DNA of 64,000 bases from Eilatimonas milleporae (GTDB lineage Bacteria; Pseudomonadota; Alphaproteobacteria; Sphingomonadales; Kordiimonadaceae), in contig NZ_REFR01000011.1 in the NCBI RefSeq assembly GCF_003688555.1, positions 496,001-560,000 of the forward strand. Direction: 5' to 3'. The position numbers were made by a program, and so were the translations under genes. Below, in pieces: positions 43,393 through 52,884 of the stretch (within the stretch, counting starts at the first letter, position 1; each line of letters begins with the position of its first letter). The notes below the pieces were generated by a model that was not told the DNA's origin, made no database searches, and was given only the letters and a program-made list of their open reading frames with translations.

Positions 43393-44901
43393 TTATTTCC
43401 AAATTGACGCGCCGCGTCCCGGAATGCCGAGATCGGCCCACAGACTGTCGATCCTGTCCACCACCGCCCGGTCCATGCGGATTTGTCGGCCCCATTCGCG
43501 GTCCGTCTCGCCGCCCACCTTGTTGGTGGCGTCCAGGCCCAGCTTGCCGCCGAGGCCGGAGACCGGCGAGGCGAAATCCAGATAGTCTATCGGTGTGTTT
43601 TCCACCGCCACGATGTCGCGCACCGGGTCCATGCGGGTGGACAGTGCCCACATCACATCCTTCCAGTCGCGCGCATCGATGTCGTCGTCGACCACGATGA
43701 CGAATTTGGTGTAGACGAACTGGCGCAGGAAGGACCACACACCCATCATCACCCGCTTGGCATGGCCGGCATAGGCCTTCTTCATCGACACCACCGCGAT
43801 GCGGTAGCTGCACCCCTCGGGCGGCAGCCAGAAATCGGTGATCTCGGGAAACTGCTGCTGCAACAGGGGGATGAAGACCTCGTTCAGTGCCTCGCCCAGG
43901 ACGCTTGGTTCGTCCGGCGGCCGGCCTGTATAGGTGGACAGGTAAATCGGGTCGCGCCGCATGGTCATGGCGGTGACGGTGAAAACCGGGAAGGGTTCGA
44001 CCGAATTATAATAGCCCGTATGATCGCCGTAAGGGCCTTCGTCGCGGTAATCGTCCAGGCTGACGAAGCCCTCCAGCACGATTTCGGCGCTCGCCGGCAC
44101 TTTCAAGGGTACCGTCTTGCAGTCGACCAGTTCCACCTTCCTGCCGCGCAGCAGGCCGGCGAACTGATATTCGCTCAGCGTGTCCGGCACCGGCGTTACC
44201 GCCGCCAGTGTCGTTCCCGGATCGGCGCCGATGACGGCCGCCGCCGGCACCGGTTCGCGTTTTTCGTCCTTCCAGCGCTGATACTGCTGGGCGCCGCCCC
44301 GGTGTTTCAGCCAGCGCATCAGCGTCTGTGTCTTCGACAGGCGCTGCATGCGGTAAATGCCCAGATTGTAATTGTCCTCGGCGCGGGTGGACGGCCCCTT
44401 GGTGACGATCAGCGGCCAGGTGATCAGCGGTGCCGGTTCGCCCGGCCAGCAGGTCTGCACGGGCAGACGGTTCAGGTCGATGGCGTCGCCCGTCAGCACC
44501 ACCTCGTGAACCGGTGCTTTCTTGACCGTTTTCGGGCGCATGGCCATGACCTGCCCAGCCAGCGGCAGCAGGCTGACCGCATCCTTCAGGCCGCGCGGCG
44601 GCTCCGGCTGTTTCAGGAAGGCCAGCGTTTCGCCGACGGCGCGCAGTTCGTCCGGTGTGCGGTCCATACCCATGGCGACGCGCTCGACGGTGCCGAACAG
44701 ATTGACCAGCACCGGCATCTCCGCCTTTTCGCCGCGTTCGTTGATGACGGTCTCGAAAAGGATGGCGGGGCCGCCTTCGGCGATGACGCGGGTCTGGATC
44801 TCGGTCATTTCCAGATCGGTCGACACCGGTTCCTTCACCCGGACAAGGCGCCCGGTATGTTCCAGATGATCGATGAAATCGCGCAAGGATCCGTATGGCA
44901 T
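43393..44901 (-). CDS. ubiD: UbiD-family prenylated-FMN decarboxylase
   Basis: ATG 44901 begins [14 protein letters not shown] and gives 502 aa. UbiD removes the carboxyl group of 3-polyprenyl-4-hydroxybenzoate in ubiquinone synthesis using prenylated FMN. The catalytic segment [16 protein letters not shown] holds the conserved Glu, and the middle has [25 protein letters not shown]. The family also acts on other aromatic acids, but the length and N-terminus are those of UbiD. UbiX is not seen. Confidence 0.9.
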   Translation of the reverse strand: MPYGSLRDFIDHLEHTGRLVRVKEPVSTDLEMTEIQTRVIAEGGPAILFETVINERGEKAEMPVLVNLFGTVERVAMGMDRTPDELRAVGETLAFLKQPEPPRGLKDAVSLLPLAGQVMAMRPKTVKKAPVHEVVLTGDAIDLNRLPVQTCWPGEPAPLITWPLIVTKGPSTRAEDNYNLGIYRMQRLSKTQTLMRWLKHRGGAQQYQRWKDEKREPVPAAAVIGADPGTTLAAVTPVPDTLSEYQFAGLLRGRKVELVDCKTVPLKVPASAEIVLEGFVSLDDYRDEGPYGDHTGYYNSVEPFPVFTVTAMTMRRDPIYLSTYTGRPPDEPSVLGEALNEVFIPLLQQQFPEITDFWLPPEGCSYRIAVVSMKKAYAGHAKRVMMGVWSFLRQFVYTKFVIVVDDDIDARDWKDVMWALSTRMDPVRDIVAVENTPIDYLDFASPVSGLGGKLGLDATNKVGGETDREWGRQIRMDRAVVDRIDSLWADLGIPGRGASIWK

Positions 44902-45068
44902 GGCTTGCCTTATAGGCGAAGGTCCGGGGCCGTGCCAGCGCAAATGATGTCGCACGGTCCAACACATTCATCTGCCATCCGCGCACGGCTCTGTGACTTG
45001 CAAGCGGCCTTTGGCTGGGCCAAGGAAAGCGGGCGGGATAAGACCGTATGCATAAGGGAGAGACCGCC

Positions 45069-46034
45069 GTGACCGATGCCGACACCCAAGACAGCGCCAC
45101 CGTGCGCGCCGCCGTCATTCAGGCCGCGCCACAGGCATTCGATACGCCCGCGACCCTCGAACGCATGGAGCGGCTGGCGGGCAAGGCGGCGAGCGAGGGT
45201 GCGCGGATCGCCGTTTTTCCGGAAGCCTTTGTCGGCGGGTATCCCAAGGGCATGGATTTCGGCGCCCGTGTCGGCCAGCGCGATGATGCGGGACGTGACT
45301 GGTTCCGCCGCTATCACGCCGCCGCCATCGACCTGCCGGGGCCCGAACTGGACCGAATGTGCGACATCGCGGCCGGCCACAATCTGATGATTGTCGCCGG
45401 TGTGATGGAGCGCGACGGCGGCACCCTGTACTGCACCAGCGTTTATATCGGCGCGGACGGCAGTTTTCTCGGCAAGCACCGCAAGACCATGCCGACGGCG
45501 ATGGAGCGCCTGATCTGGGGATTCGGTGACGGGTCGACCCTGACGGTGGTGGACACGCCGCTCGGCGCTGTCGGCGGGGCGATCTGCTGGGAAAATTACA
45601 TGCCGCAATTGCGTCTCGCCCTATATGCCAAGGGGGTGGAGATATACTGCGCCCCCACGGTCGACGACCGCGACCAGTGGCAGCACGCCATGCGTCACAT
45701 CGCCTGGGAGGGCCGCACATTCGTGCTGGCCGCCTGCCAGTATGCCGTCCGCGCCGATTATCCGGATGATTACGACTGCATGCAGGGCGACGATCCGGCC
45801 ACCGTGCTGATTCGCGGCGGCAGTGTCATCGTTTCGCCGCTCGGCCGGGTACTGGCCGGGCCGGTTTATGATGAAGAGGCGGTTCTGGTCGCCGATCTGG
45901 ATATGGGCGACATCGCGCGCGGCAAATACGATCTGGACGTGACCGGCCATTACAGCCGGCCCGATATCTTCACCCTGCTGGTCAATGAGGAGGCGCAGGG
46001 CGTCGTCTTCGGCGACGGTCCGGCCGAGGACTGA
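45069..46034 (+). CDS. Nitrilase-type carbon-nitrogen hydrolase
   Basis: GTG at 45069 has AAGGGAG at 8 bases; ATG at 45048 lacks a good site. The 321 aa protein has the catalytic triad of the nitrilase group: Glu in VFPEAFVGGYPKG, Lys in LGKHRKTMPT and Cys in GGAICWENYMPQ. The Cys-Trp-Glu-Asn context is that of true nitrilases (aliphatic or arylacetonitrile) rather than amidases. It is divergent from ubiD and convergent with the reductase gene 27 bp away. Confidence 0.9.
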   Translation: MTDADTQDSATVRAAVIQAAPQAFDTPATLERMERLAGKAASEGARIAVFPEAFVGGYPKGMDFGARVGQRDDAGRDWFRRYHAAAIDLPGPELDRMCDIAAGHNLMIVAGVMERDGGTLYCTSVYIGADGSFLGKHRKTMPTAMERLIWGFGDGSTLTVVDTPLGAVGGAICWENYMPQLRLALYAKGVEIYCAPTVDDRDQWQHAMRHIAWEGRTFVLAACQYAVRADYPDDYDCMQGDDPATVLIRGGSVIVSPLGRVLAGPVYDEEAVLVADLDMGDIARGKYDLDVTGHYSRPDIFTLLVNEEAQGVVFGDGPAED

Positions 46035-46061
46035 TGTGGCGGCAACCGACCGGGTGGCGGA

Positions 46062-47165
46062 TCAGGCGGCGAGCGATGGATAGTCCGTATAGCCCCGCGC
46101 GTCGCCGCCGTAAAAGGTATCGCCGTCCCATTTGTTGAGCGCCGCCCCTTCCAGCAGCCGGCGCGGCAGGTCCGGATTGGCGATAAAGGCCCGGCCGAAG
46201 GCGACCGCGTCGGCCCGGCCGTCCGCCACAGCCGCAGCCGCACGGTCGCCGTCATAGCCGCCATTGGCGATGAAAAGACCCTGCCAGCGCCGGCGCAACC
46301 GGTCGAGGAGAGCGTGGTCGTCGGCACTGGTCTCGACGCCGGGCAGGCCCTCGACAAAATGCAGGAAGGCGAGGCCGCGATCGTTCAGCATGTCGATCGC
46401 GGCGGAAAAGGTGGTCTCGGGGTCGCTGTCGGTCATGCCGTTATAGCTGCCCGTGGGGGCCAGCCGCACGCCGGTGCGTCCGGCGCCGAAGACGCCGGTC
46501 ACCGCGTCCGTCACCTCGGCCAGCAGGCGGGCGCGGTTTTCAGCGCTGCCGCCATAGGCGTCATCCCGCCGGTTGGTGCCGTCATGCAGGAACTGGTCGA
46601 TCAGATAGCCGTTGGCGGCATGGATTTCCGCCCCGTCGAAGCCGGCGGCCCTGGCGTTTTCCGCCGCCGCCGCGTAGTCGGCGACGACGCCCGCAATCTC
46701 GCTGAGCGCCAGCGCGCGCGGCGCGGACACCGGGGCGAAACCTTCCGCGAGGAAAGTCTGGCTGTCCACATGGACGCCCGACGGGGTGACGGGCGCGGCG
46801 CCGTCCGGCAGAAGCGAGGTGTGGCTGATGCCGCCCACATGCCACAGCTGGATGAAAATACGCCCGCCCGCCGCATGCACCGCGTCGGTGATCTGTCGCC
46901 ACGCGGCCACGTGCGCGGGCGTATGGATGCCGGGGGTGTCGATATAGCCCTTGCCCATGGCGCTGATCTGTGTCGCCTCGGAAATGATCAGCCCGGCACT
47001 GGCCCGCTGGGCATAGTAGCGCGCGGCGAGGCCCACATTGGGCGTGCCGTCGCCATGTGCCCTGTTGCGTGTCAGAGGCGCCATCAGAACGCGGTTGGGC
47101 AGGGTGATGTCGCCGAGTGTGAGCGGTGTGAACAGGGCGTTGGCGGCGGGGAGAGGCTGGGTCAT
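46062..47165 (-). CDS. Old yellow enzyme-family alkene reductase (NemA-like)
   Basis: The 367 aa flavoenzyme reduces activated C=C bonds or nitro compounds with NAD(P)H. It shows LFTPLTLGDITLPNRVLMAPLTR, IFIQLWHVGGISH, and HAANGYLIDQFLHDGTNRR, the substrate-binding His-Ala-Ala-Asn. NGGY and AFGRAFIANPDL form the phosphate site. A Gly replaces the common Arg in LWHVGRISH. There is no signal peptide. Confidence 0.92.
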   Translation of the reverse strand: MTQPLPAANALFTPLTLGDITLPNRVLMAPLTRNRAHGDGTPNVGLAARYYAQRASAGLIISEATQISAMGKGYIDTPGIHTPAHVAAWRQITDAVHAAGGRIFIQLWHVGGISHTSLLPDGAAPVTPSGVHVDSQTFLAEGFAPVSAPRALALSEIAGVVADYAAAAENARAAGFDGAEIHAANGYLIDQFLHDGTNRRDDAYGGSAENRARLLAEVTDAVTGVFGAGRTGVRLAPTGSYNGMTDSDPETTFSAAIDMLNDRGLAFLHFVEGLPGVETSADDHALLDRLRRRWQGLFIANGGYDGDRAAAAVADGRADAVAFGRAFIANPDLPRRLLEGAALNKWDGDTFYGGDARGYTDYPSLAA

Positions 47166-47770
47166 GGGTCAAGGCTCCGGACGGTGTGAACAGATACGGG
47201 TACCGACAGATACAGTATGGCGGACAGGGTTTGGACAGACAGTGTTTGAGCAGACTGGGTTTAGGCAGACTGGGGCAGACCCCGGCACTCACAGGCGGAA
47301 ACCGTGCCCTGCGTGGCGAGGTGGGGGCGGTACGGTCCCCTTTCAAGCCGGTCGGCCACAGTCAGTGGTGAATATCACGGGGATGTCATCCGGGAAACCG
47401 GATACCGTATTGGCAAGGACGGCAGCGCAAGGACACTGTTCCAAGCGGTATCGCGAAAACCCCGGTCTGCCAGGATGTGCCACCGAAACACCGTGCCGTT
47501 TCACGCTGTCGCCGTTCGGTGGCCCCGCCGCTGCCGTCCCGTCCCTCTCCTCACGGTGCGGGGTTTTTGTACTTTTTGAGCCTGTATTTTTGCCGTCACC
47601 CTGTTAGGCACCCTCACGGCATCATCGTGCCTGTGGCACCGGGCGGGAAATGTGCTAGTCATGGACCGGCACGAAACCGGCGGGCGACGAGACCGGCGGC
47701 GGCGCGGACATCGGCATGACCCCCAGAGTCGGTATGACCCCAGAGTACGCAGGCCAGAGGACGTAGAACT
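47166..47770. other. 600 bp spacer without a recognisable gene
   Basis: At 47218-47277 about three degenerate ~17 bp units (GACAGACAGTGTTTGAG and variants) occur. At 47560-47600 there are T-rich runs (GGGGTTTTTGTACTTTTTGAG), and 47610-47640 shows a CCCTCACGGCATCATCGTGCC hairpin-like stretch. Open frames here lack start sites and protein-like composition. Confidence 0.5.
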
Positions 47771-48328
47771 GTGAAAACAGGCATCGGCACCATTTTCAAA
47801 TCCATCCGGACCGCCCCTTATGACGGCGGGCTCTGGGTTCAGCGCGCGGGCGGCACCGTGGTGTCCGTCCGTCTCGGCTGGACCGGACGCCGCTATCCCC
47901 TGACGCCTGAGCAGCTCGAACAGTTCCGCATGAAGGCGCCGACCATCGGTGCCGGCCTGATCATCATCCTCGGTTACAATGTGGCACAGATGATCGGCCT
48001 TCCGGACCATCCGCTGGCCCATTTCGGCGCCTTGGTGGCGGCCCTGCTGGTTGCCTATGTCTGGCCCGTCAGCCGCGAAGAGACGGTGTTCCGCGAGCTG
48101 TTCCCGGACACGGACACCACCGGCGACAGCGCCCGTCCCGGCATACGCTATCTGCATTATCTGGGGTATGCCCTGCCGCTACCGGCGGTTCTCATCATCG
48201 GGGCCGCCGGACTGGTTACCCTGGTCCTGGCGATGGGCCATGCCCACGCGCAATTCATGGGACTCGGCGCGTTTGCGGTGTTTTTCATGCTGATGCCCCT
48301 GATCATCCGGGCGGTCGGACGCGGGTAG
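47771..48328 (+). CDS. Four-segment inner-membrane protein of unknown function
   Basis: The 185 aa protein has a short polar N-terminus with strand-like sequence, then probable membrane segments at about 58-76, 84-98, 130-152 and 160-180. The loop between the second and third is acidic (PDTDTTGDSARPG). I recognise no family. It stands alone, with long spacers on both sides and a strong terminator 270 bp downstream. Confidence 0.65.
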   Translation: MKTGIGTIFKSIRTAPYDGGLWVQRAGGTVVSVRLGWTGRRYPLTPEQLEQFRMKAPTIGAGLIIILGYNVAQMIGLPDHPLAHFGALVAALLVAYVWPVSREETVFRELFPDTDTTGDSARPGIRYLHYLGYALPLPAVLIIGAAGLVTLVLAMGHAHAQFMGLGAFAVFFMLMPLIIRAVGRG

Positions 48329-48597
48329 CCGGCAGGGCTCTTCCCGAAAAAAGTGTATTTCTGTACGATAATACTCGACATTCCCGTTTCGAGAGTATTA
48401 AATCGTCCGCAGGCAGAGGGTGCGTCAACCTGGCCTTGGGCTCTCAAGCCGCCTCCCACGGATTGGAAGGGTTGCGCGGCGGGTGTCGGGGTGATGCAGG
48501 CAGGGGAACGGATGCGCAGGTGGGCAGATGTACCCACACCCTTCCGCCGATTAAGAATTCACAGTCCCCTCCCAGTGCCGCCGCGGCACACGGGGCC

Positions 48598-48648
48598 GTG
48601 GAACAGCGCCGGAACCTGCCCAGCCGGCGCTGTTCCACCACTATTTTT
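48598..48648 (+). terminator. Rho-independent terminator, far from any gene end
   Basis: A perfect 15 bp stem, GTGGAACAGCGCCGG (48598-48612) with CCGGCGCTGTTCCAC (48624-48638), is followed by ACTATTTTTT. It may end the membrane-protein transcript, leaving a ~270 base 3' UTR, or a separate small RNA. A further inverted repeat, ATAATACTC/GAGAGTATT, lies at ~48369-48401 in an AT-rich stretch that could be a promoter. The rest of 48329-48902 shows no credible gene. Confidence 0.75.
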
Positions 48649-48902
48649 TCCCGGAATGTATTTTCTCTCGGAATTTATGGCGTTTTCAGGCGCCATATAT
48701 GCCCTGCAAAGTCAGGGATGTGGGCCGCATACATCCTGCCCGTTTGCATATGACAGAAGCCCGACTCGGCCGTCTGCCGTCAACAAAACAGCTGGTTCTG
48801 GAAGGTGCACATCCGTTCAGTCTTCACCCGCGCCTATAGATTAGGGCAGGCTGAGGGCTGGTGGGCGTGCGGTTCCGTTTCCCAGATGCAGGGGCAGGAC
48901 TT

Positions 48903-49367
48903 TCATGTGGCGAACAGCTGCGCGGGATCGCGGAACGCCTTGATTTCCAGCGCGTTGCCCGCGGGGTCGTGGAAGAACATGGTCGCCTGTTCGCCCACCT
49001 CGCCCGCGAAGCGGATTTGCGGTTCGATCAAAAAGGTCACCTCCGCCTTTGCCAGGCGGATGGCCAGGGCATGCCAGGCGTCCCAGCCCAGCACCGCGCC
49101 GAAGTGAAAGCCGGGCACAGCCTCACCGTCCACCATATTGGTGTCGGGCCGGCTGAGCGGCGTGCCCAGATGCACCACAAGCTGATGTCCGAAAAAATTG
49201 AAATCCACCCAGCGGTCACTGGAGCGGCCCTCGGCGCAGCCCATCAACCCGCCGTAAAAACGCCGCGCCGCCGCCAGATCGTCCACCGGCACGGCCAGAT
49301 GAAAGGGGGGAATGCCGGCTGCTGCCACCGCTGTCGCGGACGAAGGGGAAGGGGTGTTCGCCGTCAT
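48903..49367 (-). CDS. VOC-superfamily (glyoxalase/dioxygenase-like) protein
   Basis: The 154 aa protein has the beta-alpha-beta-beta-beta modules of the vicinal oxygen chelate fold: [19 protein letters not shown] at the start, [14 protein letters not shown] in the middle and [16 protein letters not shown] at the end. Those segments supply the usual His/His/Glu metal ligands. Substrate is unknown. Confidence 0.85.
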   Translation of the reverse strand: MTANTPSPSSATAVAAAGIPPFHLAVPVDDLAAARRFYGGLMGCAEGRSSDRWVDFNFFGHQLVVHLGTPLSRPDTNMVDGEAVPGFHFGAVLGWDAWHALAIRLAKAEVTFLIEPQIRFAGEVGEQATMFFHDPAGNALEIKAFRDPAQLFAT

Positions 49368-49703
49368 GTCGATACTGTCTCCGATAGGTTTTCGTGTGCC
49401 GTGAGTGCGCCTTGCCGTCCCGGTCCGTCAGGCTTTGGACATTCCGTCTTTGTCCGGTTCCGGCACGGGTGTTCCGCCCACGGGCATTTTCGGACCCGCC
49501 GCAAAATTTGACAAGCGTCAAGGACGGTACGCCGCGCCCGTGAAAAAACAAGTCCAGGATGTGAAGTGCACAAAGACAGCGCCCGCCCGCGCCCGAGGGC
49601 CGTCAGTGCCCGCAACAAGGGCAGCGGAGAGGGGGCGGCATGAGTGGCGGCATCCTTGTTCCACCTTCTGGCGCCATGGGCGATTTTGAACGAGGACAGT
49701 GCA
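49368..49703. other. Divergent spacer before hsp20
   Basis: No gene is seen. TTGACAAGCGTCAA (49508-49521) is a short inverted repeat containing a possible -35 TTGACA, roughly 185 bp before the hsp20 start. Confidence 0.4.
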
Positions 49704-50261
49704 ATGACGGAAAGGCAAGACACCCCCCAAACCACCGGCCCCCAGGCCGGCAATACTGGCGGCCGCGAGGCCCGTCCGGCGGCGCCCGAGATGCGCAGGC
49801 CCGGCTATCCCTTTTCCGCGCTGCGCCAGGAAATGGACAGGTTGTTTGAAAGTTTCATGGGCGAGCATCCCGTCTCCATGTTCGGGGAAATGCCGCTGGC
49901 CCGCCACATGCGCCCCGAGGCCCCGGTGATCGCGCCGCACATCGACATTGCCGAGACCGACGGCAAACTGGTGTTGAGCGCGGAGTTGCCCGGCCTGTCG
50001 GAAGAGGACATTTCGCTGGAGATCGAGGACAATCTGCTGACCCTGTCGGGGGAAAAGCAGATCAGCCGCGAGGACAAGGATGAAACCCGCCATGTGAGCG
50101 AGCGCCGCTATGGCCGGTTCGAGCGGCGCATCGGCCTGCCGCAGACGGTCGATGCCACCGCCGCCGAGGCCGAGCTGAAAAACGGCGTTCTGACCGTGAC
50201 GCTGCCAAAACGGGTGGAGGAAAAGGAAACCGCCAAAACCATCAAGGTGAAGTCCGTCTGA
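49704..50261 (+). CDS. Small heat-shock protein, Hsp20 family
   Basis: ATG at 49704 (MTERQDTPQT) gives 185 aa. A Gly/Pro/Gln-rich lead precedes the alpha-crystallin domain (~75-175), which has APHIDIAETDGKLVLSAELPGL, the loop around SGEKQ and the family motif ELKNGVLTVTLPK. A C-terminal TIKV resembles the I-x-I oligomerisation motif. It holds unfolded proteins for refolding in the cytoplasm. A terminator follows at 50396. Confidence 0.93.
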   Translation: MTERQDTPQTTGPQAGNTGGREARPAAPEMRRPGYPFSALRQEMDRLFESFMGEHPVSMFGEMPLARHMRPEAPVIAPHIDIAETDGKLVLSAELPGLSEEDISLEIEDNLLTLSGEKQISREDKDETRHVSERRYGRFERRIGLPQTVDATAAEAELKNGVLTVTLPKRVEEKETAKTIKVKSV

Positions 50262-50395
50262 CGGACGGTGCCTGATGTGATGCCAGGACATAGGCGCGCC
50301 CTGTCACAGTCCGCAAGGGACCGGACCGGGCGCGTCGGGAGGATCCCGGGGCCGAAGTCGCACAATGCTTCCCCTATTCGCCTGGTTCCGGGAGA

Positions 50396-50431
50396 GTGGC
50401 GTGCCTGTACTGCCGGCACGCCACTTTTTTT
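50396..50431 (+). terminator. Rho-independent terminator of hsp20
   Basis: GTGGCGTGCC (50396-50405) pairs with GGCACGCCAC (50415-50424) and is followed by seven T. It lies 134 bp after the hsp20 stop. The remaining spacer to the tRNA gene shows nothing else. Confidence 0.85.
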
Positions 50432-50607
50432 GTCGTCTTGATCCTTTCGTTCGGACACGCCATTCAAGCAGTCGGCCTTATTACGGCGGCATAGCCGGTC
50501 GCGGCGCGCCGCCCGTCCGGCAAGCCCCATGGCCGATTGGCGCTCGGGCTGCGTTTTCTTGACTTCCCGCGTTGACTTCTAAGAGCGACTTGGCTATCCA
50601 CGGCGGC

Positions 50608-50697
50608 GGAGAGGTGGCCGAGTGGCTTAAGGCGCTCGCCTGCTAAGCGAGTTGGGGAGCGATCCCCTCGCGGGTTCGAATCCCGTCCTCTCCGCCA
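50608..50697 (+). tRNA. tRNA-Ser (anticodon GCU)
   Basis: The acceptor stem GGAGAGG pairs with CCTCTCC, followed by G and an encoded CCA. The anticodon stem-loop is CTCGC-CTGCTAA-GCGAG, reading GCT. A long variable arm (TTGGGGAGCGATCCCCTC) and the GGGTTCGAATCCC T-arm fit a serine tRNA. DNA beyond its 3' end has a different composition, so it may mark an integration site. Confidence 0.97.
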
Positions 50698-51178
50698 CTC
50701 ACCTTCTGTTCATTAAGCCCTTGATTTTAAAAAGAAGTTACTCCCCTCGGTCTTGGGGTTAAGCCTGCGTGTGGCTGTGCGAGACGACGGGCTGCGTGCC
50801 TGGGGTCCGCCACATTCTCTCCCCCAATCTCGGATCCCCATTGTCGCCGTTTCCTTTGTCCTCTGCAAAACAACAGGGAATTGACAGGATAATCGTTCGA
50901 TTCTTGGCGGCGGTGATGGAGACCAGCTCTGGTGTCCGGGGCACAAAGTCACAGATCCTGTGGCTTTAGTCGGTCATGGAAAGAGATTGACCTGGGTCGT
51001 GTGAAGCCAAACAGGGTTTCCTGGGTGGGCCAGTATCTTCGGCGCCCTTGTGGCCCTGAATGGAACTGGACATAAATGGGGACAGCGTGCCAAGGTCCAA
51101 ACCACCATAGTAACCAGTCGTCTCATCACAGCATATTGCGAAGACAATATGTCAGTTTTTTCACTATAAGGACTTGGG
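50698..51178. other. Gene-free start of the tRNA-adjacent island
   Basis: This 480 bp stretch is visibly less GC-rich than the chromosome before it and has only short frames that I do not recognise. No integrase and no repeat of the tRNA 3' end was seen. An AT-rich patch at 51130-51170 may be the promoter of the transporter genes. Confidence 0.5.
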
Positions 51179-51391
51179 GTGGGTGTTCTTGCATTAAGAT
51201 ATGCTGTCGTGGCTTATATGGTCGTCTTTCTTGTCGTCACGACATGGCCTGGTGTCCTCTTGTTCAATAAAGTGCGGCCCCTGGTATTTGGTTTGCCTTT
51301 CAATCTGTTCTTTATCGCACTGATTATCGTTGGCGCCCTGTGCCTTCTGGTTGCCTTGTACAGAAGTGAACAGCGGTCGGGGGAAGAGTAG
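51179..51391 (+). CDS. Small membrane protein, DUF3311-like
   Basis: The 70 aa protein starts at GTG with AAGGA six bases upstream. It has two hydrophobic segments (AVVAYMVVFLVVTTW and FNLFFIALIIVGALCLLV) separated by PGVLLFNKVRPLVFGLPF, the pattern of DUF3311 proteins that accompany sodium:solute symporters. Its stop is 2 bp before the symporter's start, so the two are almost surely co-translated. It may be an accessory subunit. Confidence 0.75.
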   Translation: MGVLALRYAVVAYMVVFLVVTTWPGVLLFNKVRPLVFGLPFNLFFIALIIVGALCLLVALYRSEQRSGEE

Positions 51392-51393
51392 TT

Positions 51394-52884
51394 TTGGAAC
51401 GCTGGCATGTTATCGGGCTGATCATAACGCTCTATCTGGGGATAACCCTGGCGATCGGCCTGTTGTCCGGGCGGCGATCGTCCATGAGTGTGCAGGGCTA
51501 TGTTGCGGGCGACCGTGATTTCGGTCTCCTGGTGATGTATTTCGTGCTTGGGGCGTCGGTTTTTTCCGCATTCGCTTTTCTCGGCGGCCCGGGCTGGGCC
51601 TACAGTCGCGGAGCCGCAGCCTTCTACATCCTGTGTTACGGGGTGCTGGGCATTGTTCCCTATTTTTACATCGGTCCGAAAGCCGCGGCCCTTGGTCGTA
51701 GCCGTGGCTATGTGACCCAAGCCCAGCTGATTTGCGGGCGGTTTCCATCACGTGCGCTGTCCGTGCTGATTGCCGCCCTGACCCTGCTTGCCTTTATTCC
51801 ATATGTCACGCTGCAGATGCGGGGGGCCGGCATCGTCATTGAGGCCGTCACGGATGGCAATATCCCCTTGTGGCTGGGAGCGGCCGTGTCCTATGGCATC
51901 GTCACCCTTTATGTCCTTTTCTCCGGTGTGACGGCTGTCGGGTGGACGAATACCTTTCAGGGTATATTCATGCTGACGATTGCCTGGACGTTGGGCCTGT
52001 ATCTTCCGATAAGCCTCTATGGCGGGGTTGGTGAGATGTTCACCCAGATCCATGCCGAACGGCCGGAACTTTTGTCTTTGCCGGGTTTGACCGCGACGGG
52101 AGAGCCCTGGTCCTGGGGGGGCTATTCAAGTGCCATTATTGTGTCCGCGGTCGGGTTGATGATGTGGCCGCATCTTTTCATGAAGGCTTTCACGGCCCGG
52201 ACGGACAATACCCTGAGGCAGACGGTGGTCCTGTTTCCCACATTTCAGTTGTTTCTGATCCCGGTTTTCCTGATTGGCTTTGCCGGTGTGCTCTATCCCG
52301 AGCGCCCGCCCTCGGCCGATTTCATCCTTCCCTTTATGATCCTGAATACGGATCTGCCGGCGATTGTCGTGGGCCTGTTTTGTGCTGGCGCCCTGTCCGC
52401 ATCAATGTCCACGGGCGATTCCCTCATGCATGCCGCCGCTTCCGTCACTGTTGAAGACGGCATCAAGCCCTTCAGTTCCCTATCAGATCCGCAGCAGCGC
52501 CGTTTGATCCAGATTTTCGTTCTTGTTGTTGGCGCGGTCGCGTACGGCTTCGCCGTGAGCGAGGGCGCTTCGCTGGTGGTACTTCTGCTGACGTCCTACG
52601 GTATCATCTGCCAGCTCGCGCCGCCGATCGTGGCCGCACTTTACTGGCCCCGGGCGACAACGGCAGGTGTTATCTCGGGATTTGCGTCCGGTTCAATAAC
52701 CGCAGCGTTCTTTTTTATGACCGGCTATTTCGGGGCAAACCTGCGTCCGTTTGACCTGCACGAAGGTCTTCTGGGGCTCATCGTCCACATATGTGTTCTG
52801 GTTGGTGTGAGCCTTCTCACCAAGCCGCAGCAGCGTCAACACATCGCCGCTTTTGTTGAGGTGGGGGGCAAGACGCCCTCCTAG
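51394..52884 (+). CDS. Sodium:solute symporter (SSS family)
   Basis: The 496 aa protein begins at TTG after GGGGAAGAG and has about 13 membrane segments. Typical SSS features are SVQGYVAGDRDFGLL at the start, GGPGWAYSRGAAAF, and GLFCAGALSASMSTGDSLMHAA in the segment corresponding to the sodium site. Its substrate is not readable from sequence. The convergent acylase/deacylase genes suggest an amino-acid or N-acyl compound. Codon use is less GC-biased than in the surrounding chromosome. Its end overlaps the ArgE-type gene end by 4 bp. Confidence 0.88.
   Translation: MERWHVIGLIITLYLGITLAIGLLSGRRSSMSVQGYVAGDRDFGLLVMYFVLGASVFSAFAFLGGPGWAYSRGAAAFYILCYGVLGIVPYFYIGPKAAALGRSRGYVTQAQLICGRFPSRALSVLIAALTLLAFIPYVTLQMRGAGIVIEAVTDGNIPLWLGAAVSYGIVTLYVLFSGVTAVGWTNTFQGIFMLTIAWTLGLYLPISLYGGVGEMFTQIHAERPELLSLPGLTATGEPWSWGGYSSAIIVSAVGLMMWPHLFMKAFTARTDNTLRQTVVLFPTFQLFLIPVFLIGFAGVLYPERPPSADFILPFMILNTDLPAIVVGLFCAGALSASMSTGDSLMHAAASVTVEDGIKPFSSLSDPQQRRLIQIFVLVVGAVAYGFAVSEGASLVVLLLTSYGIICQLAPPIVAALYWPRATTAGVISGFASGSITAAFFFMTGYFGANLRPFDLHEGLLGLIVHICVLVGVSLLTKPQQRQHIAAFVEVGGKTPS

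Noticed and set aside
47038-47607. 189 aa plus-strand frame upstream of the membrane-protein gene
   Set aside because: It overlaps the start of the reductase gene on the other strand, covers degenerate repeats and shows no recognisable domain.
48353-48844. 163 aa plus-strand frame
   Set aside because: It spans a perfect rho-independent terminator and has no plausible start site.
50713-50952. Short minus-strand frames after the tRNA as an integrase remnant
   Set aside because: No tyrosine or serine recombinase residues could be recognised, so nothing supports the idea beyond position.
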